From: Carnobacterium_A sp047553015
Lineage (GTDB): Bacteria; Bacillota; Bacilli; Lactobacillales; Carnobacteriaceae
DNA length: 64,000 nt
Assembly (NCBI RefSeq): GCF_047553015.1
Contig: NZ_CP180212.1
Coordinates: 434,001-498,000 of the forward strand
Reading direction: 5' to 3'
Below the pieces are notes generated by a model. The model searched no databases and was not told the origin of the DNA. It saw only the letters and a program-made list of their open reading frames with translations. The position numbers were made by a program, and so were the translations under genes. Shown here in pieces: positions 47,294-56,810 of the stretch (positions are counted from its first letter, which is position 1; each line of letters starts with the position of its first letter).

Positions 47294-50035
47294 ATGTATA
47301 AAACAAGAAAAGAAAGAATAGATTCTATCACCACTAAAGGAACGATAGGGCAATTCAATCAAGTCCATCTAGCGTATAAAAGAGGAACAATGACTTTTGG
47401 TACAACTCTATTGATAAGTTTGTTAGCGTTCCCAACTATTTCGGTTTCTGCCAATGACTCAATAAACACTACTGATAAAAACTCTGATAACACAAAAGAA
47501 ATTCTGGAAGCAACAATTGAAACACCTGAAGAAGTTGAGATAGAAAAACAAGAAGTACAAACTCTCTCAGAAGATGCTAAGATTGAAAAAGAACAAAAAA
47601 TTAATGAATTAAGCCGCTTGTTAAACGAATCACAATTAAGCGAACTAAACTTCGACGAGTTGACGACTGATGAAATTGAAAATTTGTTTGTTGAAGCCTT
47701 AGCATTATTAGATCAAGAAAGTATAGAAAAACAGAATTTAGGTTTGATTATAAATACTACAGAAGGAGAAACTGCAAGTACATATGAATCAAATAAGTTA
47801 AATGAAAGTGAGCAACTGTTAGAAGACAAAGTGGCCACTGAAAAGGCTACTGCGGACCAATTATTAGCCGATGAAGCTGCTGAAAAAGTACTAGCTGATG
47901 AAGCTGCATCAAAAGCGACTGCTGCTGAGAAAATATTAGCCGACGAAGCTATATCAAAAGGTGCTGCTGCTGAGAAAGTACTAGCTGACGAAGCTGCATT
48001 AAAAGTTGCTGCTGTTGAAAAAGTACTAGCTGACGAAGCTGCATTAAAAGTTGCTGCTGCTGAGAAAATATCAGCCGACGAAGCAGCATCAAAATCTGCT
48101 GCTGCTGAGAAAGTACTAGCTGATGAAGCTGCATTAAAAGAGGCTACTGCTGAAAAAGTACTGGCCGATGAAGCTGCTTCAAAAGTTGCTGCTGCTGAGA
48201 AAGTGCTAGCTGACGAAGCTGCATTAAAAGTTGCTGCTGAAAAAGTACTGGCCGATGAAGCTGCTTCAAAAAAAGCTGCTGCCGAAAAAATACTAGCTGA
48301 TCAAGTTGCTGCTGAAAAAGCAAAAACAGCATTAGCTAAGACATATAGTGTTAAATCAGGAGATACATTAAATAAGATCGCAAAAGTATACGGAATATCT
48401 TTGGAGGATTTGAAAAATTGGAATAAACTTTCTTCAAACCTAATTCATCCTGGTGATATCCTGGCTGTAAATAAAGTAGGTGCTGAAGTTGCAAACAAAT
48501 CAAAAAAAGTACAGAATTATTCTATAAATATTGAGAAAATGTCTAGTACAGAATTTGTTGAGCATATTGGGCTGTATGCAGCAGCATTAGCGCCTAAAAA
48601 TGATCTTTATGCTTCTGTAATGATTGCCCAAGTGATATTAGAAAGTGGTTACGGCAGTAGTAAATTATCATTAGCACCTAATTATAATTTATTTGGGATT
48701 AAAGGAAGCTATTATGGTCAAACGGTTACAATGTATACCTCTGAATATAGTAAAACAGGAGGCTGGATTTATATTCCACAAAATTTTAAAAAATACCCTT
48801 CTTATGCTGAATCATTACAAGATAATATAAAGTTATTAAAAAATGGAACAGATTGGAATGCAAACTTTTATTCAGGAGCATGGATGAGTAAAACCACTAA
48901 TTATACTGATGCTACTAGTTGGTTACAAGGAAGATATGCAACAGATCCAAGTTATGCTTCAAAATTAAATACAATCATTAGAAAACATAATTTAACTAGA
49001 TTTGACAGGGGATATATAGAAGGAGACACATCAAAGAAACCAATTCCTACTCCTATGCCAAATAATCCAGATTCTAGTGTTACAGATCTAACTCTGACGG
49101 TCACATCAAATTATAAAGTAAAATTAGGTGATACATTATGGGGAATTGGGATGAGTAAAAATGTATCTGTAGCAAATCTAAAGATTTGGAATAATTTAAA
49201 TTCTGACGTTATTTATATAGGTCAAAACATAATGATTAAAGGAAAAGCACAAACACCAAGTAAGCCTGATTCAAGTACGACTGTTACATCAAATTATCAA
49301 GTGAAGTCTGGAGATACTCTTTGGGGGATTGCGACAGCGAACCGTGTAACAGTAGCGAATGTGAAAGCTTGGAATAATTTGAGATCTGACGTTATTTATG
49401 TAGGTCAAAAGTTAGCTATTAAAACAACTGGAACAATAGGGGCTAACGAACCAATAAAACCAGAAAAACCACTAATCATGACTAACTATCAAGTTAAAAA
49501 TGGCGATACACTATGGGCAATTTCGGTAAACAATGGTGTAACAGTAGCAAATGTGAAAGCTTGGAATAATCTAAAATCTGATTTTATCTATATAGGACAA
49601 AAGTTAACTATTAAAACAACTGGACCAACAAGGCCTAATGTACCAACTAAACCAGTAGTAAAACCAGTAATAAAACCAGTAATAAAACCAGTAGTAAAAC
49701 CAGTAGTAAAACCAGTAGTAACAACCACTTACCAAGTAAAAAGTGGTGATACATTATGGGCTATTGGGAATAAGTATAATTTGACGGTAGCCAACTTAAA
49801 ATCATTAAATAACTTAAACTCAGATAAGATAATGATAGGTCAAAAATTGATTATTCAGTCTGCATCACAAAATGAACCCATAAAGGGAAATACAACAAAA
49901 ATGTACCGTGTTTTACCTAATGATACACTATGGGCTATTTCGAAAAAAATGAATACATCAGTAGCAAAGTTAAAAGAATGGAATTATTTGAAAACAGATC
50001 TCATTTTTGTGGGTCAATCTATTTTAATTAAATAA
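47294..50035 (+). CDS. Multi-LysM N-acetylglucosaminidase (autolysin) with Ala-rich 15-residue repeats
   Basis: 913 aa. Signal: KRGTMTFGTTLLISLLAFPTIS with predicted cleavage after VSA (about residue 53). Then an acidic region (about 60-180), an Ala/Glu/Lys-rich coiled-coil region (about 190-345) of eight 15-residue units of the type ADEAALKVAAAEKVL plus one 14- and one 9-residue unit, and a first LysM (about 350-393). The glucosaminidase domain (about 417-575) has LESGYGSSKLSL with catalytic Glu near 450. Five more LysM domains follow from about 607, each with GDTLW; between the fourth and fifth LysM is a KPVVKPVIKP repeat. Domain order resembles E. faecalis AtlA-like enzymes, but the coiled-coil block and an additional LysM before the catalytic domain are unusual. 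Probably involved in daughter-cell separation. Confidence 0.9.
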   Translation: MYKTRKERIDSITTKGTIGQFNQVHLAYKRGTMTFGTTLLISLLAFPTISVSANDSINTTDKNSDNTKEILEATIETPEEVEIEKQEVQTLSEDAKIEKEQKINELSRLLNESQLSELNFDELTTDEIENLFVEALALLDQESIEKQNLGLIINTTEGETASTYESNKLNESEQLLEDKVATEKATADQLLADEAAEKVLADEAASKATAAEKILADEAISKGAAAEKVLADEAALKVAAVEKVLADEAALKVAAAEKISADEAASKSAAAEKVLADEAALKEATAEKVLADEAASKVAAAEKVLADEAALKVAAEKVLADEAASKKAAAEKILADQVAAEKAKTALAKTYSVKSGDTLNKIAKVYGISLEDLKNWNKLSSNLIHPGDILAVNKVGAEVANKSKKVQNYSINIEKMSSTEFVEHIGLYAAALAPKNDLYASVMIAQVILESGYGSSKLSLAPNYNLFGIKGSYYGQTVTMYTSEYSKTGGWIYIPQNFKKYPSYAESLQDNIKLLKNGTDWNANFYSGAWMSKTTNYTDATSWLQGRYATDPSYASKLNTIIRKHNLTRFDRGYIEGDTSKKPIPTPMPNNPDSSVTDLTLTVTSNYKVKLGDTLWGIGMSKNVSVANLKIWNNLNSDVIYIGQNIMIKGKAQTPSKPDSSTTVTSNYQVKSGDTLWGIATANRVTVANVKAWNNLRSDVIYVGQKLAIKTTGTIGANEPIKPEKPLIMTNYQVKNGDTLWAISVNNGVTVANVKAWNNLKSDFIYIGQKLTIKTTGPTRPNVPTKPVVKPVIKPVIKPVVKPVVKPVVTTTYQVKSGDTLWAIGNKYNLTVANLKSLNNLNSDKIMIGQKLIIQSASQNEPIKGNTTKMYRVLPNDTLWAISKKMNTSVAKLKEWNYLKTDLIFVGQSILIK

Positions 50036-50055
50036 AAAAGTTAGCATGTGTTAAG

Positions 50056-50098
50056 AAAAAGGTAGACGTAGAGAAATCTAAGGTTTGCCTTTTTTTTA
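50056..50098 (+). terminator. Terminator of the autolysin gene
   Basis: AAAGGTAGAC / GTTTGCCTTT, followed by eight T. The T-run is shared with the neighbouring palindrome. Confidence 0.75.
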
Positions 50099-50153
50099 TT
50101 TCTCTTTATAAAAAATTGGTATACCTATTTTTTATAAAGAGAAATAAAAAAAA
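50090..50153. repeat. 64-bp near-perfect palindrome
   Basis: Thirty-one of 32 base pairs match around the centre GGTATACC (50118-50125); the only mismatch is T50117/T50126. The outer arms are T8A/TA8 and TTTCTC...GAGAAA. Confidence 0.95.
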
Positions 50154-50231
50154 ATAGTTTTTCTGAAATGCATACCAATCCTGTAAAGACAATTTTTAAA
50201 AAACTAATTTTCTTTTTAATTGAAAAATCAT

Positions 50232-50260
50232 TTGACAAGCGTTTTCATCATTGGTATTAT
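50232..50260 (+). promoter_or_regulatory. Promoter of the GlcNAc-type PTS gene with overlapping regulatory sites
   Basis: TTGACA (50232-50237), 17-nt spacer, TATTAT (50255-50260). The octamer ATTGGTAT (50250-50257) overlaps the -10. A cre-like TGACAAGCGTTTTCA (50233-50247, two mismatches to WTGNAARCGNWWWCA) overlaps the -35. A 220-nt leader with a AGTAAA/TTTACT hairpin follows. Confidence 0.75.
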
Positions 50261-50481
50261 TTGAAATGTGTTAAGGTAATTAAAACTATCTGTTATTTAT
50301 TCAGTAAATTATGTTTACTAAATTAACTAAATAAGCAACAAGTAAATTTTTTGAAAAGGAAGATGCAAATGAAGAGATAATATAAAAAGTAACGGTTTAC
50401 TATTTATTTATATCTTTTATTCTATTTCTTTTATCTTGTCATTATTTTTAGAACTTATTATATTTTAGGAGGAAAACAAAA

Positions 50482-51951
50482 ATGAAATCATATATTCAAA
50501 GAATTGGCCGTTCGTTAATGTTGCCAGTTGCAGTTTTACCTGTAGCGGCTATTTTAATGGGAATCGGTTACTGGATCGACCCATCAGGTTGGGGTGGAGA
50601 AAGTGTTTATGCAGCTTTCTTAATTAAAGCGGGTGCTGCTGTTATTGATAACTTACCTGTATTATTTGCAGTTGGTTTATCATTAGGAATGTCAAAAGAT
50701 AAAGACGGTGCTGCTGCACTTAGTGGTTTAGTAGCGTTCTTAGTGATTACAACATTGTTAAGCACAGGTTCTGTTGCTATGTTACAAGGTATTGATGTTG
50801 AGGCTGTAAGTCCAGCTTTTGGCAAAATCAATAATGCCTTTATCGGTATTATCTCAGGTTTAGTTGCTGCGGCAATGTATAACCGTTTCCACACAACAAA
50901 ACTTCCAATGGCTTTAGCTTTCTTTAGTGGAAAACGTTTAGCACCAATCATGACTTCAATAGCTATGATGGTTGTTTCTATGATTCTACTATTTGTATGG
51001 CCAGTAGTTTTCTCAGGTTTAGTAACTTTCGGGACAACAATCAGTAAATTAGGCGCTGTTGGTGCTGGTTTATACGGATTCTTTAACCGTTTATTAATTC
51101 CTACAGGATTGCATCACGCATTAAACTCTGTTTTCTGGTTTGACGTTGCTGGTATCAATGATATTGGAAACTTCTGGGGAAACACTGGGATTAAAGGAAC
51201 AACAGGTATGTACCAAGCTGGTTTCTTCCCAATCATGATGTTTGGTTTACCAGGTGGCGCTTTAGCAATGTACCATACAGCTAAAGATAACAAGAAAAAA
51301 GTTGTTGCATCATTAATGATCGCAGCTAGTTTTGCAGCCTTCTTTACAGGTGTTACAGAGCCACTAGAATTCTCATTTATGTTTGCTGCACCCGTTTTAT
51401 ACTTGGTTCACGCAGTATTAACAGGTATTTCATTATTCATCGCAGCTACTTTCCAATGGACAGCTGGATTTGGTTTTAGTGCTGGTTTAGTCGACTTTAT
51501 TTTAAGTTCTAGCCTACCTCTAGCAAACAAGCCATTTATGCTTATTCTTCAAGGTCTAGTATTCTTTGCAATCTACTACTTCGTATTCCGTTTCATCATT
51601 ATCAAGTTCAACCTAGCAACACCAGGCCGTGACGAAGATGAAGAAATGATCGAAGAAGAAGTAGCAGCTGTTACTTCAAACGGTTCAACTGTATCTGCAA
51701 AAGATGCTAAATTCAAACGTCAAGCTGAAACAATCTATGCTGGTTTAGGTGGAGACGCTAACGTTACTTCTATTGACAACTGTACAACACGTCTAAGACT
51801 AGAAGTTAAAGACATGTCTCTTGTTGATGAAAAGAAAATCAAATCTGCAGGCATTGCTGGAATTAACAAAGTTTCAGACCATAACATTCAAGTTATTGTT
51901 GGAACTGAAGTCCAATTCGTCGCTGATGAAATGATTAAACTAAGAAAATAA
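50482..51951 (+). CDS. nagE: N-acetylglucosamine-type PTS EIICB component
   Basis: 489-aa fused PTS permease. The EIIC membrane domain (about 1-385) includes SGKRLAPI near 150, the sugar-site LLIPTGLHHALNS (about 206-218) and GITEPLEF-like GVTEPLEFSF near 292. After an acidic linker, EIIB (about 410-489) has the phosphorylated Cys in IDNCTTRLRLEV near 433. No EIIA is attached, as in B. subtilis NagP. GlcNAc is preferred over glucose from the similarity of the GLHH region and the EIIB. AGGAGG is upstream; regulation is suggested by sites at the promoter. Confidence 0.88.
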   Translation: MKSYIQRIGRSLMLPVAVLPVAAILMGIGYWIDPSGWGGESVYAAFLIKAGAAVIDNLPVLFAVGLSLGMSKDKDGAAALSGLVAFLVITTLLSTGSVAMLQGIDVEAVSPAFGKINNAFIGIISGLVAAAMYNRFHTTKLPMALAFFSGKRLAPIMTSIAMMVVSMILLFVWPVVFSGLVTFGTTISKLGAVGAGLYGFFNRLLIPTGLHHALNSVFWFDVAGINDIGNFWGNTGIKGTTGMYQAGFFPIMMFGLPGGALAMYHTAKDNKKKVVASLMIAASFAAFFTGVTEPLEFSFMFAAPVLYLVHAVLTGISLFIAATFQWTAGFGFSAGLVDFILSSSLPLANKPFMLILQGLVFFAIYYFVFRFIIIKFNLATPGRDEDEEMIEEEVAAVTSNGSTVSAKDAKFKRQAETIYAGLGGDANVTSIDNCTTRLRLEVKDMSLVDEKKIKSAGIAGINKVSDHNIQVIVGTEVQFVADEMIKLRK

Positions 51952-51959
51952 TCTATTTG

Positions 51960-51998
51960 AAAAGACGTTGGGGCATACTATGCTCTGACGTCTTTTTG
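51960..51998 (+). terminator. Terminator of nagE
   Basis: AAAAGACGT / ACGTCTTTT outer stem, GGCATA/TATGCT inner stem. Confidence 0.85.
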
Positions 51999-52139
51999 CG
52001 TATGTTATCAAGGCGAAATAAAGCTGAATGACTCTTTTTATTGCAGTTAATTTGCCGGTTAATTCGTTCATACAGCAATAGGTTTATCAAATGCTTAAAG
52101 TTATTTTTTCTTCTTGCTCACAGGGTCTTTATTTGATAG

Positions 52140-52420
52140 AATAAGATAAATAGTTAAATACAAAGAAGAGGACTAGTAGAGATTTTTCTTTTATAGAGAG
52201 TGCATGGGTGGTGGAAATGCATAAAGAATAGTATCGAACTCACCTTGGATGTTGCTTTACTGAAATAAACAGTAAGTAAAGTCGTAACGCCTGCGTTAAA
52301 GGTAAGAAGAGTCTATACGAAAAATGTGTAGAAAAATTAGGTGGTACCACGATTATTGACTGATCCAATCGTCCTATGAGTAACAGAGTAATTATCTGGA
52401 CTCATAGGGCGATTTTTAAT
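52140..52420 (+). promoter_or_regulatory. Leucine T-box riboswitch of leuS
   Basis: It contains the T-box AGGTGGTACCACG (52340-52352) and a terminator stem AATCGTCCTATGAGT / ACTCATAGGGCGATT with T-run (52366-52418). The specifier loop GAACTCACC has CTC at 52239-52241, a leucine codon. Uncharged tRNA-Leu stabilises the antiterminator. The 5' boundary is approximate. Confidence 0.9.
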
Positions 52421-52454
52421 TTTATAGACAAAAAAAGAAAGAGGGATAAAAGAT

Positions 52455-54875
52455 ATGAGTTTTAGTCATAAGAAAATTGAGAAAAAGTGGCAGCGCTACT
52501 GGAAAGAACAACACACATTCAAGACAACAGAAGACCAAGAAAAAGAAAAATTTTATGCATTAGATATGTTCCCTTATCCATCTGGTCAAGGACTACACGT
52601 TGGCCACCCCGAAGGATATACAGCAACAGATATTCTTTCAAGGATGAAACGCGCACAAGGATACAATGTTTTACATCCAATGGGTTGGGATGCTTTTGGT
52701 TTACCAGCAGAACAATATGCGTTAGATACAGGAAATGATCCTGCTGAATTTACAGCAAAAAATATTGAAACATTTAGACGTCAAATCAATTCGTTGGGTT
52801 TTAGTTACGATTGGGAACGCGAGATTAATACAACAGATCCTGATTATTATAAATGGACGCAATGGATTTTTACTAAATTATATGAAAAGGGCTTAGCATA
52901 TGAAGCAGAAGTAGCCGTTAACTGGTGTCCAGCATTAGGAACTGTTCTAGCGAATGAAGAAGTGATTGACGGAAAAAGTGAACGAGGTGGGCATCCGGTT
53001 TTTCGTAAACCAATGAAACAATGGATGTTAAAAATTACAGCATACGCAGAACGTTTGTTAGACGATTTAGAATCAGTCGATTGGCCTGAGAGTATCAAAG
53101 ATATGCAACGCAATTGGATAGGTAAATCTGTAGGAGCGACTGTTCAGTTTTCTATCCAAGATTCAGATCAAGAATTTACAGTCTTTACCACACGTCCAGA
53201 TACGTTATTTGGAGCTACGTATTGTGTATTGGCTCCAGACCTTGATTTAGTTAAACTAATTACTACACCAGAACAAAACGAAGCGGTTGAAGCTTACCTT
53301 AAAAAAGTTAGCCTCAAAAGTGATTTAGAAAGAACCGATTTGAATAAGGATAAAACCGGTGTCTTTACGGGAGCTTATGCAATTAATCCAGTAAATGGCG
53401 AGAAAATGCCTATTTGGATTGCTGATTATGTGCTGGCTTCTTATGGTACAGGTGCTATTATGGCTGTACCGGCACACGATCAACGGGATTATGATTTTGC
53501 GAAAACATTTGATTTAACGATTATCCCCGTTCTAGAAGGTGGAAATATCGAAAAAGAAGCTTTCTTAGAAGATGGATTGCACATTAACTCTGATTTCTTG
53601 AATGGATTAGATAAAGAAACAGGTATTGCTAAAATGAATACATGGCTGGAAGAAAATAAAGTAGGCCATCCAGAAACAACGTATCGTTTACGAGACTGGT
53701 TATTTGCTCGTCAGCGTTACTGGGGTGAACCAATCCCTGTTATTCATTGGGAAGATGGCACATCTACTACTTTGCCTGATGAAGAACTGCCATTATTGTT
53801 ACCAAAAACCGAACACATAAAACCTAGTGGAACAGGAGAGTCACCACTAGCTAATATTAAAGAATGGGTAAATGTAGTTGATCCCATCACTGGTATGAAA
53901 GGCCGCCGTGACACAAACACAATGCCACAGTGGGCAGGAAGCTCATGGTATTTCTTACGTTTCATCGATCCTAAAAATCCTGATAAACTAGCCGATCCTG
54001 AAAAATTGAAAGAATGGTTGCCTGTTGATATTTATATCGGTGGAGCAGAACATGCGGTATTGCATTTATTGTATGCTCGTTTCTGGTATAAATTTTTATA
54101 TGATATTGGCGTTGTACCGACAAAAGAACCTTTCCAAAAATTATTTAATCAAGGAATGATTCTTGGAGAAAATAATGAGAAAATGTCTAAATCAAAAGGC
54201 AATGTTGTCAATCCTGATGAAGTAGTCGAAAAATTTGGTGCAGATACGTTACGGATGTATGAAATGTTTATGGGCCCATTAGATGCATCCATTGCTTGGG
54301 ATGAAAATGGATTAGAGGGTAGCCGTAAGTTCTTAGATCGCGTTTGGCGCTTAATGGTCGATGAAGAAGGCAAAGTACGTGACCGTATTACAACCATCAA
54401 TGACGGTTCATTAGATTTTGTTTACCATCAAACAGTAAAAAAAGTAACAGAAGATTTTGAACAGTTGCGTTTTAATACGGCTATTTCACAATTGATGATT
54501 TTTGTAAATGAAGCGTATAAGGCAAAAGCTTTGCCGGTTGATTACGTAAAAGGCTTCATTCAGTTGTTAGCACCAATCGCACCTCACTTAGGGGAAGAGT
54601 TATGGTCTATGCTTGATACCAAGAGTGAAGGTATTTCTTATGTAGCATGGCCAAGTTACGAAGAATCATTTTTGACACAAGACGAGATTGAAGTTGTCTT
54701 CCAATTAAATGGAAAACTAAAAGCAAAAGCAAAAGCACCAAAAGAGATAACAAAACAAGACTTAGAAGAGTTAGCTTTGACTAATGAAAAAATGAAAGAA
54801 GCGTTAGTAGGTAAAACGATTCGAAAAGTGATTGTTGTCCCTGGTAGATTGGTTAACATTGTAGCAAACGAATAG
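52455..54875 (+). CDS. leuS: Leucyl-tRNA synthetase
   Basis: 806-aa class I synthetase charging tRNA-Leu. HIGH motif is HVGH at residues 48-51 (PYPSGQGLHVGH), the editing domain has TTRPDTLFGATYC near 254, and KMSKS near 577. Full length. Control is by the T-box leader. Confidence 0.98.
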   Translation: MSFSHKKIEKKWQRYWKEQHTFKTTEDQEKEKFYALDMFPYPSGQGLHVGHPEGYTATDILSRMKRAQGYNVLHPMGWDAFGLPAEQYALDTGNDPAEFTAKNIETFRRQINSLGFSYDWEREINTTDPDYYKWTQWIFTKLYEKGLAYEAEVAVNWCPALGTVLANEEVIDGKSERGGHPVFRKPMKQWMLKITAYAERLLDDLESVDWPESIKDMQRNWIGKSVGATVQFSIQDSDQEFTVFTTRPDTLFGATYCVLAPDLDLVKLITTPEQNEAVEAYLKKVSLKSDLERTDLNKDKTGVFTGAYAINPVNGEKMPIWIADYVLASYGTGAIMAVPAHDQRDYDFAKTFDLTIIPVLEGGNIEKEAFLEDGLHINSDFLNGLDKETGIAKMNTWLEENKVGHPETTYRLRDWLFARQRYWGEPIPVIHWEDGTSTTLPDEELPLLLPKTEHIKPSGTGESPLANIKEWVNVVDPITGMKGRRDTNTMPQWAGSSWYFLRFIDPKNPDKLADPEKLKEWLPVDIYIGGAEHAVLHLLYARFWYKFLYDIGVVPTKEPFQKLFNQGMILGENNEKMSKSKGNVVNPDEVVEKFGADTLRMYEMFMGPLDASIAWDENGLEGSRKFLDRVWRLMVDEEGKVRDRITTINDGSLDFVYHQTVKKVTEDFEQLRFNTAISQLMIFVNEAYKAKALPVDYVKGFIQLLAPIAPHLGEELWSMLDTKSEGISYVAWPSYEESFLTQDEIEVVFQLNGKLKAKAKAPKEITKQDLEELALTNEKMKEALVGKTIRKVIVVPGRLVNIVANE

Positions 54876-54884
54876 TAAAAACCA

Positions 54885-54933
54885 GAGAACTAAAATGGTG
54901 AGACAGCAGAGTCTTGTCATTTTAGTTCTTTTG
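54885..54933 (+). terminator. Terminator of leuS
   Basis: GAACTAAAATG / CATTTTAGTTC stem with TTTT. Confidence 0.85.
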
Positions 54934-55001
54934 TTATCTTGAGAATACCTAAAGTTAAACGTAAGATTTCATAAAATGAAACAAGTGTCTTGGTAAAGAG
55001 A

Positions 55002-55030
55002 TTGCAACCAAAATCGTAAAGAAGTAGAAT
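55002..55030 (+). promoter_or_regulatory. Promoter of the MurJ-like gene
   Basis: TTGCAA, 17-nt spacer, TAGAAT. Confidence 0.6.
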
Positions 55031-55071
55031 AGATAGTAATACATAAAAGCATGAGAGTAGGGTATAAGAAG

Positions 55072-56739
55072 ATGTCAAAGGATAGAGTTGAAAACAAAGA
55101 GCGAGTCAGCGAAAAAAGTTCAAGAGAAAAAATGGTTAGTGGATCTGCTTGGATGACTGGGGGCAGTATATTATCTCGTCTGTTAGGCGCATTGTATATT
55201 ATTCCTTGGATGGCATGGATGGGAAATCAAGAAGTAGCCAATTCTGCTAATGCATTGTACACGATTGGGTATACTCCGTACGCATTATTCTTAAATATTG
55301 CAACGGCCGGTGTACCTTCTGCAATTGCAAAGCAAGTATCGTATTATAATGCATTAGGTGAGTACAAAATTAGTCAAGATATTTATAAAAAAGGATTACA
55401 AGTGATGGCTGTTACAGGAGTTGCAGCTGCCGCATTGATGTACGCAATAGCGCCCTTTATTGCTGCAAATAGTCCAACAGCCTCGTTAAGTGATGGAACA
55501 CAGGTTATTCGTTCATTGAGTTGGGCCTTATTGATTATTCCTTGTATGAGTGTCACTAGAGGATTTATTCAAGGACACCATACGATGGCACCTTCCGCTA
55601 TTTCGCAATTTATTGAACAATTAGCTCGGGTCATCTTTATGTTGGCGGCTGTTTATCTAATTCGAATCGTTTTTAATGGCGAAATTGTTGATGCTGTAAC
55701 CGCCTCAACATTTGGTGCATTTATTGGTGCCGTATTCAGTATCGTTTATTTATTGACTATTATTCGAAAAATGAAGCCAGAATTAGATGGCAACTTAGCT
55801 CATAGTAAAAATAACTTGAAAATATCAACAAATGAAATCTTTAAGTCAATCATTAAGACGGCTATTCCCTTTATTATTATTGGATCAGGTATCACGTTGT
55901 TTCAAATTATTGACCAATTTACTTTTGCACCTATTATGAAGACAGTATCAGAATTAACAGCGAAACAAATAGAAAATAGTTACGCTATTGCAGCAGGGAA
56001 TGCCAATAAATTGATTATGATTGTTATTTCGTTAGCAGGATCAATGGCGATTACCTCTGTTCCACTGATTGCTGACTTATTAGCGAAAAAGAAAATGGAA
56101 GATGTGAGAAGACAGTTAAGTGATAGCATTCAACTCTTTTTCTTTATTATGTTGCCAGCAGCAATAGGAATGGCCGTTGTTTCAGAATCATTGTATACCG
56201 TATTTTATGGCTATAGTGCATTTGGTACGCGAATCTTACAGTTGTCTTCTTTCATGAGTATTTTTCTTGGATTATTTGTTTTGTTAGGTTCGACGCTTCA
56301 AGCAGCTGATCAAACAAAGCCCGCTTTAAGCGCAATGGGCATCGGATTAGTTGTGAAGTTAGTCTTTCAATATCCAGCTTTATGGATTTTTGGCACATAT
56401 GGCATGTTAATCTCTAACATAATAGGATTTGGTGTAACGGTCTTTTTAATGTTATGGGCTATGCAGAAGATGACTAAATTAGATATCAACTTTTTATTGA
56501 GACGCCTATTACTCATGGTATTAATCACAACAGGGATGGCATTGATTGTTTTTGTTGCTCAAAAAGGGATAGCTATCTTTTTTGCACCGACAGATCGATT
56601 TGGTGCGTTGATGAATATGGCGGTATCCTCTTCTCTAGGCGGAATGTTTTATTTTTACGCATCATTGAAAACACGTTTAGCCGATCGCTTATTGGGTAGT
56701 AGAGTCCAACGATTAAGAACAAGGTTAAAGATAAAATAA
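55072..56739 (+). CDS. murJ: Lipid II flippase, MurJ/YtgP-type polysaccharide exporter
   Basis: About 555 aa, 14 membrane segments of the MOP superfamily. The N-terminal cytoplasmic part is Lys/Glu/Ser-rich; the first helix begins SGSAWMTGGSILSRLLGALY, typical of YtgP. RGFIQGHHTMAPSAISQFIEQLARV (about 162-186) is the YtgP signature. YtgP flips lipid II for peptidoglycan synthesis; redundancy with Amj is known in Bacillus. ATG 55072 is preferred over 55051, though both have weak ribosome sites. Confidence 0.88.
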   Translation: MSKDRVENKERVSEKSSREKMVSGSAWMTGGSILSRLLGALYIIPWMAWMGNQEVANSANALYTIGYTPYALFLNIATAGVPSAIAKQVSYYNALGEYKISQDIYKKGLQVMAVTGVAAAALMYAIAPFIAANSPTASLSDGTQVIRSLSWALLIIPCMSVTRGFIQGHHTMAPSAISQFIEQLARVIFMLAAVYLIRIVFNGEIVDAVTASTFGAFIGAVFSIVYLLTIIRKMKPELDGNLAHSKNNLKISTNEIFKSIIKTAIPFIIIGSGITLFQIIDQFTFAPIMKTVSELTAKQIENSYAIAAGNANKLIMIVISLAGSMAITSVPLIADLLAKKKMEDVRRQLSDSIQLFFFIMLPAAIGMAVVSESLYTVFYGYSAFGTRILQLSSFMSIFLGLFVLLGSTLQAADQTKPALSAMGIGLVVKLVFQYPALWIFGTYGMLISNIIGFGVTVFLMLWAMQKMTKLDINFLLRRLLLMVLITTGMALIVFVAQKGIAIFFAPTDRFGALMNMAVSSSLGGMFYFYASLKTRLADRLLGSRVQRLRTRLKIK

Positions 56740-56810
56740 AGACGAGTAAGAGAGACTAGCAAGCAAATGGAAAGCAGAGTCAGCTCGTTTTTTGAATGGG
56801 AAGGAGTGAA

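Noticed and set aside
47949..48332. Gln/Leu-rich ORFs on the minus strand opposite the autolysin
   Set aside because: Antisense translation of the 45-bp Ala-rich repeats; no ribosome site.
49650..49730. CRISPR-like short repeats
   Set aside because: They are in-frame codon repeats for a KPVVKPV linker in the autolysin; no spacers.
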